Source: Oscillospiraceae bacterium (GTDB taxonomy: Bacteria > Bacillota > Clostridia > Oscillospirales > Oscillospiraceae). From it: a stretch of DNA of 55,673 nucleotides. The stretch lies in assembly GCA_902761635.1 (NCBI GenBank), contig CACWLG010000011.1, positions 1 to 55,673 on the forward strand, written 5' to 3'. The notes beneath the pieces were generated by a model. It was not told where the DNA came from, did not search any database, and saw only the letters and a program-made list of their open reading frames with translations. Of the stretch, positions 1-7,446 are shown piece by piece. Within the stretch, counting starts at the first letter, position 1; the number at the start of each line of letters is the position of its first letter. The position numbers and the translations under genes are program-made.

Positions 1-1
1 G

Positions 2-886
2 AAAAAGATCAAAGCCCGCGCCCAGGCGACGAAGGTCACCGACAAAATGAGCCTCAGCCGTGAAGAGCGCAAGATGATCAGACCGACGATTATTCGCTCG
101 TGGATCATCGGCAACCTCATCGGCATCCTGCCCGGCGCTGGCGCATCAATCGCCTGCTTCCTGGGCTACAACACCTCCCGGCAGTTTTCCAAGCATAAGG
201 AGATGTTCGGCAGGGGCTCCATCGAGGGCGTGGCGGGCTCGGAGGCGGCCAACAACGCCGTCACCGGCGGCTCCCTGATCCCGACTCTGACGCTCGGTAT
301 TCCCGGCGAATCCGTCACGGCGGTGCTGATGGGCGGCCTAATCATACAGGGGCTGGCTCCGGGACCATCTCTTTTCAATGCGGAAAACGCCCCCATGACC
401 TACACCTTCTTCGCGGGTTTCGTGCTCGTGCAGTTTTTCATGCTGGGTATCGGCCTTCTGGGCTGCCGCGGCTTTGCGCAGATCTCCCGCCTGTCCGACG
501 CGATCTTGATCCCCTGCGTCACGGTGCTGTGCTTCGTCGGCTCCTATGCCATCCACAAGAACATCATGGACATCGTCGTGATGCTCTCCTTCGGTGTGCT
601 GGGCTATCTGATGCGCAAGCTCGACCTCAACACCGCCGCTGTGGTTCTGGCCCTGATCCTCGGGCCCATCGGCGAGAAGGGCCTGAGAAATGCGCTGCGT
701 ATTTCCCGCGGCAGCCCGAGCATTCTTTTCTCCTCCGTGGTGTGCTGGGTGCTCATCGCCCTGTGCATCGTCGGCATCCTCTCCCCGATCTTCATGAACA
801 AGCTCGAGAAGAAGGCGGAGAAGGACGCCACCGGCATTGACCCCGACGATAAAAAACCTGTCGACCTCGACGTTGACAACGATTGA
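2..886 (+). CDS. tctA: Tripartite tricarboxylate transporter permease, TctA family (5' end outside window)
   Basis: Large membrane subunit of a TTT-type secondary transporter, which imports carboxylates with a periplasmic-type binding protein (TctC) and a small subunit (TctB). The frame is open to the window edge, so this is the last 294 residues of a protein normally about 500 long. Seen: several hydrophobic segments and the family's glycine-rich signature (LPGAGASIACFLGY, near visible residue 45) followed by the SEAANNAV and GIPGES stretches. The tail is short and acidic (ends VDNDD-like residues after a lysine/glutamate patch). The partner subunits must lie upstream and are not visible, so the substrate cannot be named. 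A run of palindromes follows the stop codon at once. Confidence 0.9.
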   Translation, partial: KKIKARAQATKVTDKMSLSREERKMIRPTIIRSWIIGNLIGILPGAGASIACFLGYNTSRQFSKHKEMFGRGSIEGVAGSEAANNAVTGGSLIPTLTLGIPGESVTAVLMGGLIIQGLAPGPSLFNAENAPMTYTFFAGFVLVQFFMLGIGLLGCRGFAQISRLSDAILIPCVTVLCFVGSYAIHKNIMDIVVMLSFGVLGYLMRKLDLNTAAVVLALILGPIGEKGLRNALRISRGSPSILFSSVVCWVLIALCIVGILSPIFMNKLEKKAEKDATGIDPDDKKPVDLDVDND

Positions 887-891
887 TACTA

Positions 892-937
892 TTTCTTGAT
901 TAAATTCTTTAATCAAGAAAGCCGCAGTTACTGCGGC
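892..937. repeat. Two adjacent perfect palindromes after tctA
   Basis: Positions 892-904 and 908-920 are perfect inverted arms around a 3-base centre. Positions 921-927 and 931-937 form a second perfect hairpin (GCCGCAG / CTGCGGC). They start 6 bases after the tctA stop. The first could stop transcription, but no T-run follows it. They lead directly into the three-hairpin element at 938-1047. Confidence 0.7.
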
Positions 938-1047
938 GTTTTCAGCGTGAAACGCTGAAAACACGTCTCATACAAGAACCTCTACGCGCCTTATGGCGCT
1001 ATGAAAACCTTTAAGGGGTTAATGGTTTTCATGAGGTTCTAGTATGA
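938..1047 (+). repeat. Three-hairpin structured element, copy A
   Basis: Hairpin 1 is 938-948 paired with 952-962 (GTTTTCAGCGT / ACGCTGAAAAC). An outer stem follows: 968-982 with 1033-1047 (TCATAC...GTATGA at its base). It encloses hairpin 2 (GCGCC 986-990 / GGCGC 995-999) and hairpin 3 (ATGAAAACC 1001-1009 / GGTTTTCAT 1024-1032). The same order of stems, the word TCTCATAC and the GTATGA closing arm recur at 35286-35383, with changed but still paired bases. Strand is arbitrary. No function is known to me; it could be a mobile repeat or a structured RNA. Confidence 0.65.
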
Positions 1048-1087
1048 ACACAGCCGCTTCACAGCGTGCGGTCATACCAAAACATAA

Positions 1088-1127
1088 CGGGGAAGGGGCT
1101 TGCGACGCGTCGCAAACCCCTTCCCCG
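1088..1127. terminator. Long GC-rich hairpin downstream of the resolvase-like gene
   Basis: CGGGGAAGGGG... pairs with ...CCCCTTCCCCG in a nearly perfect 19-20 bp stem with one mismatch. It lies about 30 bases past the stop of the minus-strand gene ending at 1160, where it would act as terminator. The following T-run on the minus strand is weak (GTTATGTTTTGG). Confidence 0.5.
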
Positions 1128-1159
1128 CGTTGAGTCAGCCCGACCGTGGAACCCCCGGT

Positions 1160-1894
1160 TTATTCCTGACCTTCGAGCAGCTTCTTGAACTCCCTGGCCT
1201 CGGCCTCCACATCCTTTTTCATCTGGCGCACCTCATCCTGATGGTCGATCTTGGCACGGATGCGGTCCATGCGCATTTCGCGCTTCACATCGTGGATGTC
1301 AATGGCTTCGCTCGCGGCTTTTTTGAACTCCTTGGCTTCGGCCTCGACATGCTTTTTCAGATCGCTCATGGCCTCCTTGGCCTGCCTGTTGCCCTCACGC
1401 AGCTCTGCGCGCAGCTCATTTTCTACCTGCTTGTATTCCTTCATTTTATGTTCCTCCCGTTCTTTTATCCTTCTGTAAAAGGTGTTGGGTTTGAGCTTCA
1501 GATGGTCCATGGCCTCCCGTGCGGTGATCTCGCCTTTTTCCCAGCGCTCCGCCACCGCCTCAAAAAGCTTCTCGTCTACGGCGATGGGCTTGCGGCCCTT
1601 GTATCTGCCGCCCTCCTTCGCCCGGGCTATGCCCTCCCTGCGGCGGCTTGCGCCGAGGGCATTCAGCCCCGCGCAGATGCGAAAGAAGCCGCCCCCGTCC
1701 GTGCGGGTGTCGATGCCCTCCGCGACGGAGATGAGCCCGGCACCCCTTTTGCTGAGCGCCTGCGCCAGATCCGTGAGCTCCCGTACGCTTTTCGCAAGCC
1801 GGTCAAAGCTCTCGCTGCGCAGACAGTCGCCCGGCCGAAGCCGCCCCAAAAGCTCTGGCAGCTCCTCGGGGCTTTGAATCTCATAGATTTCCAT
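1160..1894 (-). CDS. Resolvase/invertase-like protein lacking the catalytic N-terminus, with C-terminal coiled coil
   Basis: The first 100 residues match the second half of a serine-recombinase catalytic domain: RLRPGDCLR, then FDRLAKSVREL where active enzymes have the LDRLGRS-type motif, then IDTRTDGG and the helix leading to RYKGRKP. A Hin-like helix-turn-helix follows at about 104-143. The N-terminal part that carries the nucleophilic serine is absent, and the second arginine of DRLxR is lysine, so strand cleavage is unlikely. Residues 145-244 are a charged coiled coil with a repeat (VEAEAKEFKK near 183, VEAEAREFKK near 229). The start is supported by AGGGAGA 7 bases upstream and by a consensus promoter at 1995-2023. 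Most likely a DNA-binding protein made from a recombinase; what it controls is unknown. Confidence 0.75.
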   Translation of the reverse strand: MEIYEIQSPEELPELLGRLRPGDCLRSESFDRLAKSVRELTDLAQALSKRGAGLISVAEGIDTRTDGGGFFRICAGLNALGASRRREGIARAKEGGRYKGRKPIAVDEKLFEAVAERWEKGEITAREAMDHLKLKPNTFYRRIKEREEHKMKEYKQVENELRAELREGNRQAKEAMSDLKKHVEAEAKEFKKAASEAIDIHDVKREMRMDRIRAKIDHQDEVRQMKKDVEAEAREFKKLLEGQE

Positions 1895-1994
1895 AGCGTC
1901 GTCTCCCTGAGAACTGTTCCGAAATCACGTGCGCGATCCGGTTCACGTTCTTCACCGGCTTCTTGTTTCTGCACGCTTCCCTGTGTACAGGCGC

Positions 1995-2023
1995 AGTATA
2001 GCACCGGAGAACGAATGTGTCAA
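1995..2023 (-). promoter_or_regulatory. SigA-type promoter of the resolvase-like gene
   Basis: On the minus strand TTGACA (2018-2023), 17-base spacer, TATACT (1995-2000). It lies about 100 bases upstream of the start codon at 1894. Confidence 0.75.
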
Positions 2024-2040
2024 TAGAGTTAAAATCATAA

Positions 2041-2075
2041 TTTGAAATATTTCAAAAACCGTTCATAATTATGAA
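2041..2075. promoter_or_regulatory. Two AT-rich perfect palindromes (possible operators)
   Basis: TTTGAAATATTTCAAA (2041-2056) and TTCATAATTATGAA (2062-2075) are both perfect palindromes, 5 bases apart. They sit just upstream of the -35 box at 2018-2023 and just after the stop of the lipoprotein gene. They are much more AT-rich than their surroundings. Regulator binding is inferred from position only. Confidence 0.4.
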
Positions 2076-2085
2076 ACACACAAAC

Positions 2086-2640
2086 TCAGCCCTCGGTCCA
2101 GTCGCTGAGCTCCACATAGACTGTGACGCGCCCGTCGGTGATGAGCTCGGCGCGCAGCGGACGCATCTCCGCCTTGTCGAACCAAACGCTGCACTTGAGC
2201 CCGTCATCCGGGATGAGCTGCACAACGCGCTTGCCGTCCTCCTCCCAGATGCTGTCCACAGAGCCGTCCCGCATGGCACGCAGCATCGCCGGCAGTGAAG
2301 AGAGGGGAGAGAGACCGAAGGAATCAAGGGACCCGGTGTCCAGCACCACACTGTCATATTCCAGCGTGGCGCTGCCGGGACGCACCCGGGCGGATACGCC
2401 GCGGATGAGCTCCGGGGCGATGACCGTGATGCACCCGCCCTCGCCGTCCTCCTCGTAGGCGAGGGTAAAGCGTGCCGTCTTATGCTCGTACTCCGCCCGC
2501 ACCTGGGCGGTGAAGGAGAGTGTGCCGAGGGCGTTCAGCCGTTCGGCAAAGGCCCTGTAATCGCCCTCTCCGCGGCTTTTTCCACAGGATGTGAGAAAGA
2601 GCGTAATACACAGCAGGACCGGAAGAAGAAATCGTTTCAT
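2086..2640 (-). CDS. Predicted lipoprotein, LolA-like fold possible
   Basis: 184 residues. A signal sequence ends in the lipobox LTSC (Cys 19), so the mature protein should be lipid-anchored on the outer face of the membrane. The rest is rich in beta-prone stretches and reads as one domain (LGTLSFTAQVRAEYE, then alternating charged and hydrophobic strands). This resembles the lipoprotein-sorting/LolA-like superfamily seen in Gram-positive lipoproteins of unknown role, but the match is weak. A GGAGGT ribosome site precedes the ATG. It is divergent from the pheST T-box. Function unknown. Confidence 0.75.
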   Translation of the reverse strand: MKRFLLPVLLCITLFLTSCGKSRGEGDYRAFAERLNALGTLSFTAQVRAEYEHKTARFTLAYEEDGEGGCITVIAPELIRGVSARVRPGSATLEYDSVVLDTGSLDSFGLSPLSSLPAMLRAMRDGSVDSIWEEDGKRVVQLIPDDGLKCSVWFDKAEMRPLRAELITDGRVTVYVELSDWTEG

Positions 2641-2714
2641 TGTTACCTCCGCAGTTTTGATAGTTCCAGCCTATGCCGGACGGGAGGGAACTATACTTTC
2701 CACACAAAAAGCAC

Positions 2715-2743
2715 TTGCAATTTTTGTACAGGTGTGATAAATT
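2715..2743 (+). promoter_or_regulatory. Promoter of the pheST T-box transcript
   Basis: TTGCAA (2715-2720), 17-base spacer, TAAATT (2738-2743). Transcription would start close to 2750, at the start of the T-box leader. Confidence 0.55.
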
Positions 2744-2749
2744 CTGTCT

Positions 2750-2982
2750 TGTTATTGCGATGAACGGGAAAATAGCGCGGACTGTTTTTCTGCAGAGATC
2801 GGGGGCCGGCGGCTGTGAGCCCCTGAAAAGACAGGCGCTTGGTTCGCCCGGGAGCTCCGGCCAGTCACCGGCGTGGGATGCGCGTTAAGCATCTGGAGTG
2901 CGGCCTTGCGCCGAACGTGGGTGGTACCGCGGAAGTTTTGCTTTCGTCCCTGTGGGGGCGGAGGCTTTATTTTTTTACAGGA
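2750..2982 (+). promoter_or_regulatory. T-box riboswitch (phenylalanine) upstream of pheST
   Basis: The conserved T-box sequence GAACGTGGGTGGTACCGCGG is at 2913-2932. It is followed by a terminator (about 2938-2978, arms around CGTCCC / GGGGCG, then a run of seven T). A stem I region with an AGAGA-like motif (near 2794) lies upstream. A TTC triplet at 2843-2845 fits a Phe specifier codon, but the exact specifier loop was not modelled. Uncharged tRNA-Phe would pair with the T-box and allow read-through into pheS. Confidence 0.92.
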
Positions 2983-2991
2983 GAGAAGCAT

Positions 2992-4017
2992 ATGAAAGAA
3001 CTTATGCAAAGCCTCAGAGAGGCTTCGATCAAGGCGATCAATGAATCCGACAACCCGGAGAGCATTGAAGCCCTCCGCGTCAAATACCTGGGCAAGAAGG
3101 GGGAGCTGACCGCGATCCTGCGCCAGATGGGCAAGCTCACCCCGGAGGAGCGCCCCGTCATGGGCCAGCTTGCAAACCAGCTGCGTGAGGAGATCGAGCA
3201 GGCCATCGACCTGCGCAAGACCATCCTCAGCAAGGCGATCCTCGAAAAGCAGCTCGAAAGCGAGGCCGTCGACGTGACCCTGCCCGGCAGGGAGCAGCCC
3301 GTGGGCCACAAGCACCCGATGTACAATGTCCTCGACCAGATCAAGGATATCTTCATCGGCATGGGCTTTGAGATCGTGGACGGCCCGGAGGTGGAGCTTG
3401 CCGACTATAACTTCACCAAGCTCAACATCGACGAGGGGCATCCCTCCCGCGACTGGACCGATACCTTCTACTTCACCGAGGACGGCAGAATCCTCCTGCG
3501 CACCCAGACCTCTCCCATGCAGGTGCATGCCATGGAGACGCGCAGTCTCCCCATCCGCATGATCGCCCCGGGCCGTGTCTACCGCAAGGACGAGGTGGAC
3601 GCCACCCACTCCCCCATGTTCCACCAGATCGAGGGCATGGTCATCGACAAGGGCGTCACAATGGCGGATCTGAAGGCGACGCTCAACCTCGTCGTGGAGA
3701 AGATCTACGGCAAGGGCACCGTCACCCGCTTCCGCCCGCACCACTTCCCGTTTACCGAGCCGAGCTGCGAGCTGGACATCCAGTGCCACAAGTGCGGCGG
3801 CAAGGGCTGCCCCACCTGCAAGGGCGAGGGCTGGATCGAAGTGCTCGGCGCCGGCATGGTACACCCCAAGGTGCTCTCCGGCTGCGGCATCGACCCGGAC
3901 GTGTATTCCGGCTGGGCCTTCGGCATGGGCCTGGAGCGCCTTGCCATGGGCGAGTATAAAATCACGGATCTTCGTCTCATTTTCGAGAATGACGTAAGAT
4001 TCCTGGAGCAGTTCTGA
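2992..4017 (+). CDS. pheS: Phenylalanine--tRNA ligase alpha subunit
   Basis: Charges tRNA-Phe as an alpha2beta2 enzyme with PheT. 341 residues, normal for the family. Seen: N-terminal coiled coil, then GFEIVDGPEVE, class II motif 2 (GRVYRKDEVDATHSP) with the conserved FHQIEG, a four-cysteine CHKCGGKGCPTC knuckle, and motif 3 (GWAFGMGLERLAM). The ATG at 2992 is chosen because CAGGAGAG precedes it and because the upstream part of the open frame lies inside the T-box leader. pheT follows after 14 bases in the same operon. Confidence 0.97.
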   Translation: MKELMQSLREASIKAINESDNPESIEALRVKYLGKKGELTAILRQMGKLTPEERPVMGQLANQLREEIEQAIDLRKTILSKAILEKQLESEAVDVTLPGREQPVGHKHPMYNVLDQIKDIFIGMGFEIVDGPEVELADYNFTKLNIDEGHPSRDWTDTFYFTEDGRILLRTQTSPMQVHAMETRSLPIRMIAPGRVYRKDEVDATHSPMFHQIEGMVIDKGVTMADLKATLNLVVEKIYGKGTVTRFRPHHFPFTEPSCELDIQCHKCGGKGCPTCKGEGWIEVLGAGMVHPKVLSGCGIDPDVYSGWAFGMGLERLAMGEYKITDLRLIFENDVRFLEQF

Positions 4018-4031
4018 GGGAGGGTGAAAAG

Positions 4032-6722
4032 ATGAATCTGTCGAGAAAATGGCTCAATGAGTTCGTGAACCTGCCGCTGAGCGAGTATGATGACCGCAGC
4101 TTTGCCGAGGCGATGACCGTCTCCGGCTCCAAGGTCGAGGTGACCGAGGATCTGAGCAAATCCATCAAAAACGTCAAGGTCGGCAGGATCGTAAAGCTCG
4201 ATAAGCACCCCGACTCCGATCATATGCTGGTCGCACAGATCGACGTGGGCGGCGAAGCCCCTGTCCAGATCTGCACCGGCGCCTGGAACGTGCACGAGGG
4301 GGATCTTGTCCCTGCGGCGCTTCACAACGCTCTGCTCCCCAACGGCACGAAGATCACGAAAGGCAAGCTGCGCGGCGTGGAATCCTGCGGCATGCTCTGC
4401 TCCCTCAAGGAGCTGGGCTGCACCGTGCATGACTTCCCCTACGGCGAAATCAAGGCAGCAGCCCTTCTGAACGACTATCACCCCCTTGACCCCGCAAAGC
4501 CCTCTGTCTCCGCCGACATCAAGGCCGGCGACAGGATTTTCGGCGCGGTGATCGCAGCGCAGGTGAAGAGCGTCGCCCCCGCGGGCGTCAATCTCTGGGA
4601 CACGGTCCTGGATACGGGAAGCGGAGAGGCCGCCCTGGTCTCCGACTGTCAGAACCTGCACGCGGGCGACCTTGCGGCCCTTGATACCAAGACGAAGCGC
4701 ATCCTCACGCCCGACGATCTGCACGCCGAGCAGAAGGAATTTCCTCACTGCATCCCGGACGGCATCCTGATCCTGCATGAGGACTGCAAGCCCGGCGACG
4801 ACATGGGCGAGCTTCTGGGCCTGGACGACCACGTGGTGGAATTTGAGATCACCCCGAACCGCCCCGACTGCCTGTGCATGATCGGCCTTGCGCGCGAGGC
4901 CGCCGTCACCTTCCACAAAGAGCTCAAGCTGCACGAGCCGCAGGTCAAAGCCGCGGCCGGCGGCGACATCAACGAGCTCACGAAGGTTTTTGTTGAGGAC
5001 CCCCTCTGCGTGCGCTATACCGCCCGTATGGTAAAAAACGTGAAGATCGCCCCCTCCCCCGCCTGGATGCGCGAGCGTATCCGCAATGCCGGCATGCGCC
5101 CGATCAACAACATCGTCGATATTACCAACTACGTCATGCTCGAGTATGGCCAGCCCATGCATGCCTTCGACTTTTCCTGCGTGAAGGGCGGCGAGATCCA
5201 TGTGCGCTGCGCGAGAGAAGGCGAAAGCATCCAGACCCTCGACGGCACCGAGCGCAGGCTCACGCCCTCCATGCTCTGCATCTGCGACACGGAGAAGCCC
5301 GTGGGTGTTGCGGGCGTCATGGGCGGCGCCAATTCCGAGATCGTGGGCGACACGGCCATGGTGCTCTTTGAATCGGCAAACTTCAACGGCACCTCCATCC
5401 GCCGTACCGCCACCGCTCTCGGCATGCGCACCGATGCCTCCTCCCGCTACGAAAAGGGCCTGGACCCCCAGAACACGTATGCCGCCGTACAGCGCGCCTG
5501 CGAGCTGATTGAGCTGCTCGGCGCCGGCGAGGTGGTGGAGGGCGTCATCGACGTCTGCCCGAACGAGCTCAGGCAGACCACCGTGAAGCTCGAGCCGGAG
5601 AAGATCAACGCCCTGCTCGGCACGGATCTTTCCGAGCAGATTATGCGCGACATTCTCCTGAGCCTCGGCTTCACCCTCAAGGGCGACACGATCTTTGTCC
5701 CCTCCTGGCGCGCGGATGTGGAGCATTACTCCGACATTGCCGAGGAGGTTGCCCGCTTCTACGGCTATAACGAGATCCCCACCGCCTTCTCCGGCGGCAT
5801 CTCCACTGCCGGCGGCTACACGGAGCTGCAGCAGCTCGAGCGGAAGATCGGCGAGTGCTGCCGCAGCATGGGCCTCGATGAGATCATCACGTATTCCTTC
5901 ATCAGTCCCGCCTACTACGACAAGATCCGTATGCCGGCCGATTCTCCCCTGCGCGACAGCCTGAAGATTCTCAACCCCCTGGGCGAGGACACCTCCATCA
6001 TGCGCACCACGATCCTGCCCTCCATGCTGGAGATCCTGACGCGCAACTATAATTACCGCAACAGGCAGGCCGCCCTCTACGAGATCGGCCGCATCTACCT
6101 CAAGCGCCCCGACGGCATGGCGGACGAGCCGAAGATCGTCTCCCTCGGCGGCTATGGGGAGAAGATGGACTTCTTCGTTCTCAAGGGCTGGGTCGAAAAG
6201 CTCCTCAAGGAGCTCGGCGCCGAAAAGCTGCGCTTTGTGGCGGAGAAGCAGAACCCCTCCTACCATCCCGGCCGCTGCGCAAGGGTCTATGCCGGGGATG
6301 TTGAGATCGGCGTGCTGGGTGAGATCCACCCCCTGGTCGCCGCCAACTACGGTGTGGACGCGGCGTTTTACTGCGCGGAGCTGCGCTTTGACGCGCTGAA
6401 CAAGGCGAAGGGCGCTCTGCCGGTCTATAAGCCGCTGCCCCGCTTCCCCTCCGTCACCCGTGACATCGCCGTGGTCTGCCGCGCCGATATCCCGGTGGGT
6501 GAGCTGAGCGAATGCATCCTCAAAAACGGCGGCGAGTATCTGAAGGACTGCACCATCTTCGATGTGTACACCGGCAGCCATGTCGCCCCGGGCTGCAAGT
6601 CCGTCGCCTTCTCGCTGACGATGCGCTCGGACGAGCAGACCCTCACCGTCGAGCATGCCGAGGAGACCATTGCCCGCGTCCTCATGGCTCTGCGCGAGGA
6701 ATACGACGCCGTGATGCGCTGA
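4032..6722 (+). CDS. pheT: Phenylalanine--tRNA ligase beta subunit with an inserted second EMAP-like segment
   Basis: Beta subunit of the PheRS heterotetramer. 896 residues, about 90-100 more than usual. Order: tRNA-binding EMAP/OB domain (about 42-125, VGRIVKLDKHPDSDHML...), insert (about 128-238), B3/B4 editing domain (NRPDCLCMIGLAREAA), B5 (VIDVCPNEL...), catalytic-like core, and C-terminal FDX-ACB anticodon-binding domain (PLPRFPSVTRDIAVV to the end). The insert separates GMLCSLKELG from FPHCIPDGILIL, which are normally close. Inside it, VKSVAPAG...LDTGSGEAALVSDCQNLHAGDLAAL looks like a diverged copy of the EMAP segment. The frame is intact, so this is not a frameshift artefact. Confidence 0.96.
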   Translation: MNLSRKWLNEFVNLPLSEYDDRSFAEAMTVSGSKVEVTEDLSKSIKNVKVGRIVKLDKHPDSDHMLVAQIDVGGEAPVQICTGAWNVHEGDLVPAALHNALLPNGTKITKGKLRGVESCGMLCSLKELGCTVHDFPYGEIKAAALLNDYHPLDPAKPSVSADIKAGDRIFGAVIAAQVKSVAPAGVNLWDTVLDTGSGEAALVSDCQNLHAGDLAALDTKTKRILTPDDLHAEQKEFPHCIPDGILILHEDCKPGDDMGELLGLDDHVVEFEITPNRPDCLCMIGLAREAAVTFHKELKLHEPQVKAAAGGDINELTKVFVEDPLCVRYTARMVKNVKIAPSPAWMRERIRNAGMRPINNIVDITNYVMLEYGQPMHAFDFSCVKGGEIHVRCAREGESIQTLDGTERRLTPSMLCICDTEKPVGVAGVMGGANSEIVGDTAMVLFESANFNGTSIRRTATALGMRTDASSRYEKGLDPQNTYAAVQRACELIELLGAGEVVEGVIDVCPNELRQTTVKLEPEKINALLGTDLSEQIMRDILLSLGFTLKGDTIFVPSWRADVEHYSDIAEEVARFYGYNEIPTAFSGGISTAGGYTELQQLERKIGECCRSMGLDEIITYSFISPAYYDKIRMPADSPLRDSLKILNPLGEDTSIMRTTILPSMLEILTRNYNYRNRQAALYEIGRIYLKRPDGMADEPKIVSLGGYGEKMDFFVLKGWVEKLLKELGAEKLRFVAEKQNPSYHPGRCARVYAGDVEIGVLGEIHPLVAANYGVDAAFYCAELRFDALNKAKGALPVYKPLPRFPSVTRDIAVVCRADIPVGELSECILKNGGEYLKDCTIFDVYTGSHVAPGCKSVAFSLTMRSDEQTLTVEHAEETIARVLMALREEYDAVMR

Positions 6723-6763
6723 AAAATTTAAGTATTCTTAAAGAAATTTCGCCCTCTTGCGGC

Positions 6764-6791
6764 TTTACTTGTCATTGTTTTCTGCTATAAT
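6764..6791 (+). promoter_or_regulatory. Promoter of ireB
   Basis: TTTACT (6764-6769), 16-base spacer, perfect TATAAT (6786-6791), 33 bases before the ireB start. Confidence 0.65.
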
Positions 6792-6824
6792 AAGGGCAAG
6801 GACACGAAAAAGGAGGGTTTCAGC

Positions 6825-7067
6825 ATGGAAGACGCAACCCGTAAATTTACAGCACTGGACAGCAAGGCCGAGATGAAGGAGATTCTCTCCTCTGTATATA
6901 ACTCGCTGATGGTCAAGGGCTATAATCCTATCAACCAGATCGTGGGTTACATCCTCTCTGAGGACCCGACCTATATCACAAACTACAATAACGCCCGCAC
7001 GCTCATCTGCCGCATCGACCGGGATGAGCTGATGCAGGAGCTGCTCAGGTGCTACCTGGACAAATAA
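6825..7067 (+). CDS. ireB: IreB family regulatory phosphoprotein
   Basis: 80 residues, the family's full length (formerly UPF0297). Known in Enterococcus as a small substrate of the Ser/Thr kinase IreK that affects cephalosporin tolerance. Seen: the conserved FTALDSKAEMKEILSSVYNSLMVKGYNPINQIVGYILSEDPTYIT stretch in pieces, with TALD and the threonine near the N-terminus. AGGAGGG precedes the ATG. In many Firmicutes it is followed by a Holliday-junction resolvase and yrzB; here it stands alone and ends in a terminator. Confidence 0.93.
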   Translation: MEDATRKFTALDSKAEMKEILSSVYNSLMVKGYNPINQIVGYILSEDPTYITNYNNARTLICRIDRDELMQELLRCYLDK

Positions 7068-7253
7068 TCACGGCAAAACGCAAAAGGGCACAGCGTCGTC
7101 ATCCGGCCGCTGTGCCTTTTTCCGATCATAGGCTTTGGGGTTTTTCGCCCTGCGCGTGACGGGCGAGAGAGGCCCCCAGGTGACGCGCCTCCCGGCGTTC
7201 TGCCGGCGCCGCTCCTTTTTGGAGAGCTTGTCGAAGGGAATGTATTTCTTCAT
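7068..7253 (-). CDS. Small conserved basic protein (function unknown)
   Basis: 61 residues, highly basic: MKKYIPFDKLSKKERRRQ, then RRVTWGPLSPVTRRAKNPKAY in pieces and RKKAQR. Short proteins of this pattern recur in Clostridia, by recollection and not by search. AAAGGAG precedes the ATG at the right distance, which sets the start inside a much longer open frame. The last 12 or so codons (PDDDAVPFCVLP) are read through the ireB terminator hairpin at 7082-7122, so the tail may be a by-product of that overlap. The protein could bind nucleic acid, from charge only. Confidence 0.65.
   Translation of the reverse strand: MKKYIPFDKLSKKERRRQNAGRRVTWGPLSPVTRRAKNPKAYDRKKAQRPDDDAVPFCVLP
7082..7122 (+). 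terminator. Terminator of ireB
   Basis: AAAAGGGCACAGC (7082-7094) pairs with GCTGTGCCTTTTT (7109-7121), ending in a T-run. It lies 14 bases past the ireB stop and overlaps the 3' codons of the convergent small gene. Confidence 0.85.
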
Positions 7254-7446
7254 GGAATCTGCTCCTTTCCTGCTTTTCACAGAATGAGACGAAAAAGCGC
7301 GCAGTTTGTTTCCGAAGCGCCCGCCTGCCAGGGGGACGCATGGGAAGGCGCAATCGGATACTATCTCAAAACAGTGGAAATGAAAAGCCGTCCCTTTCGG
7401 GAGACGGCAATGTACAACAGGCGAAATGCCGGAAAGGCGGTACGCT

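Noticed and set aside
2839-2991. Longer pheS start at 2839
   Set aside because: That part of the frame lies within the T-box leader and terminator; a good ribosome site precedes the ATG at 2992.
3705-6656. 983-codon open frame on the minus strand opposite pheS/pheT
   Set aside because: Shadow of pheT in a GC-rich genome: no ribosome site, low-complexity Ala/Gly/Asp/His-rich product, and the plus-strand gene is certain.
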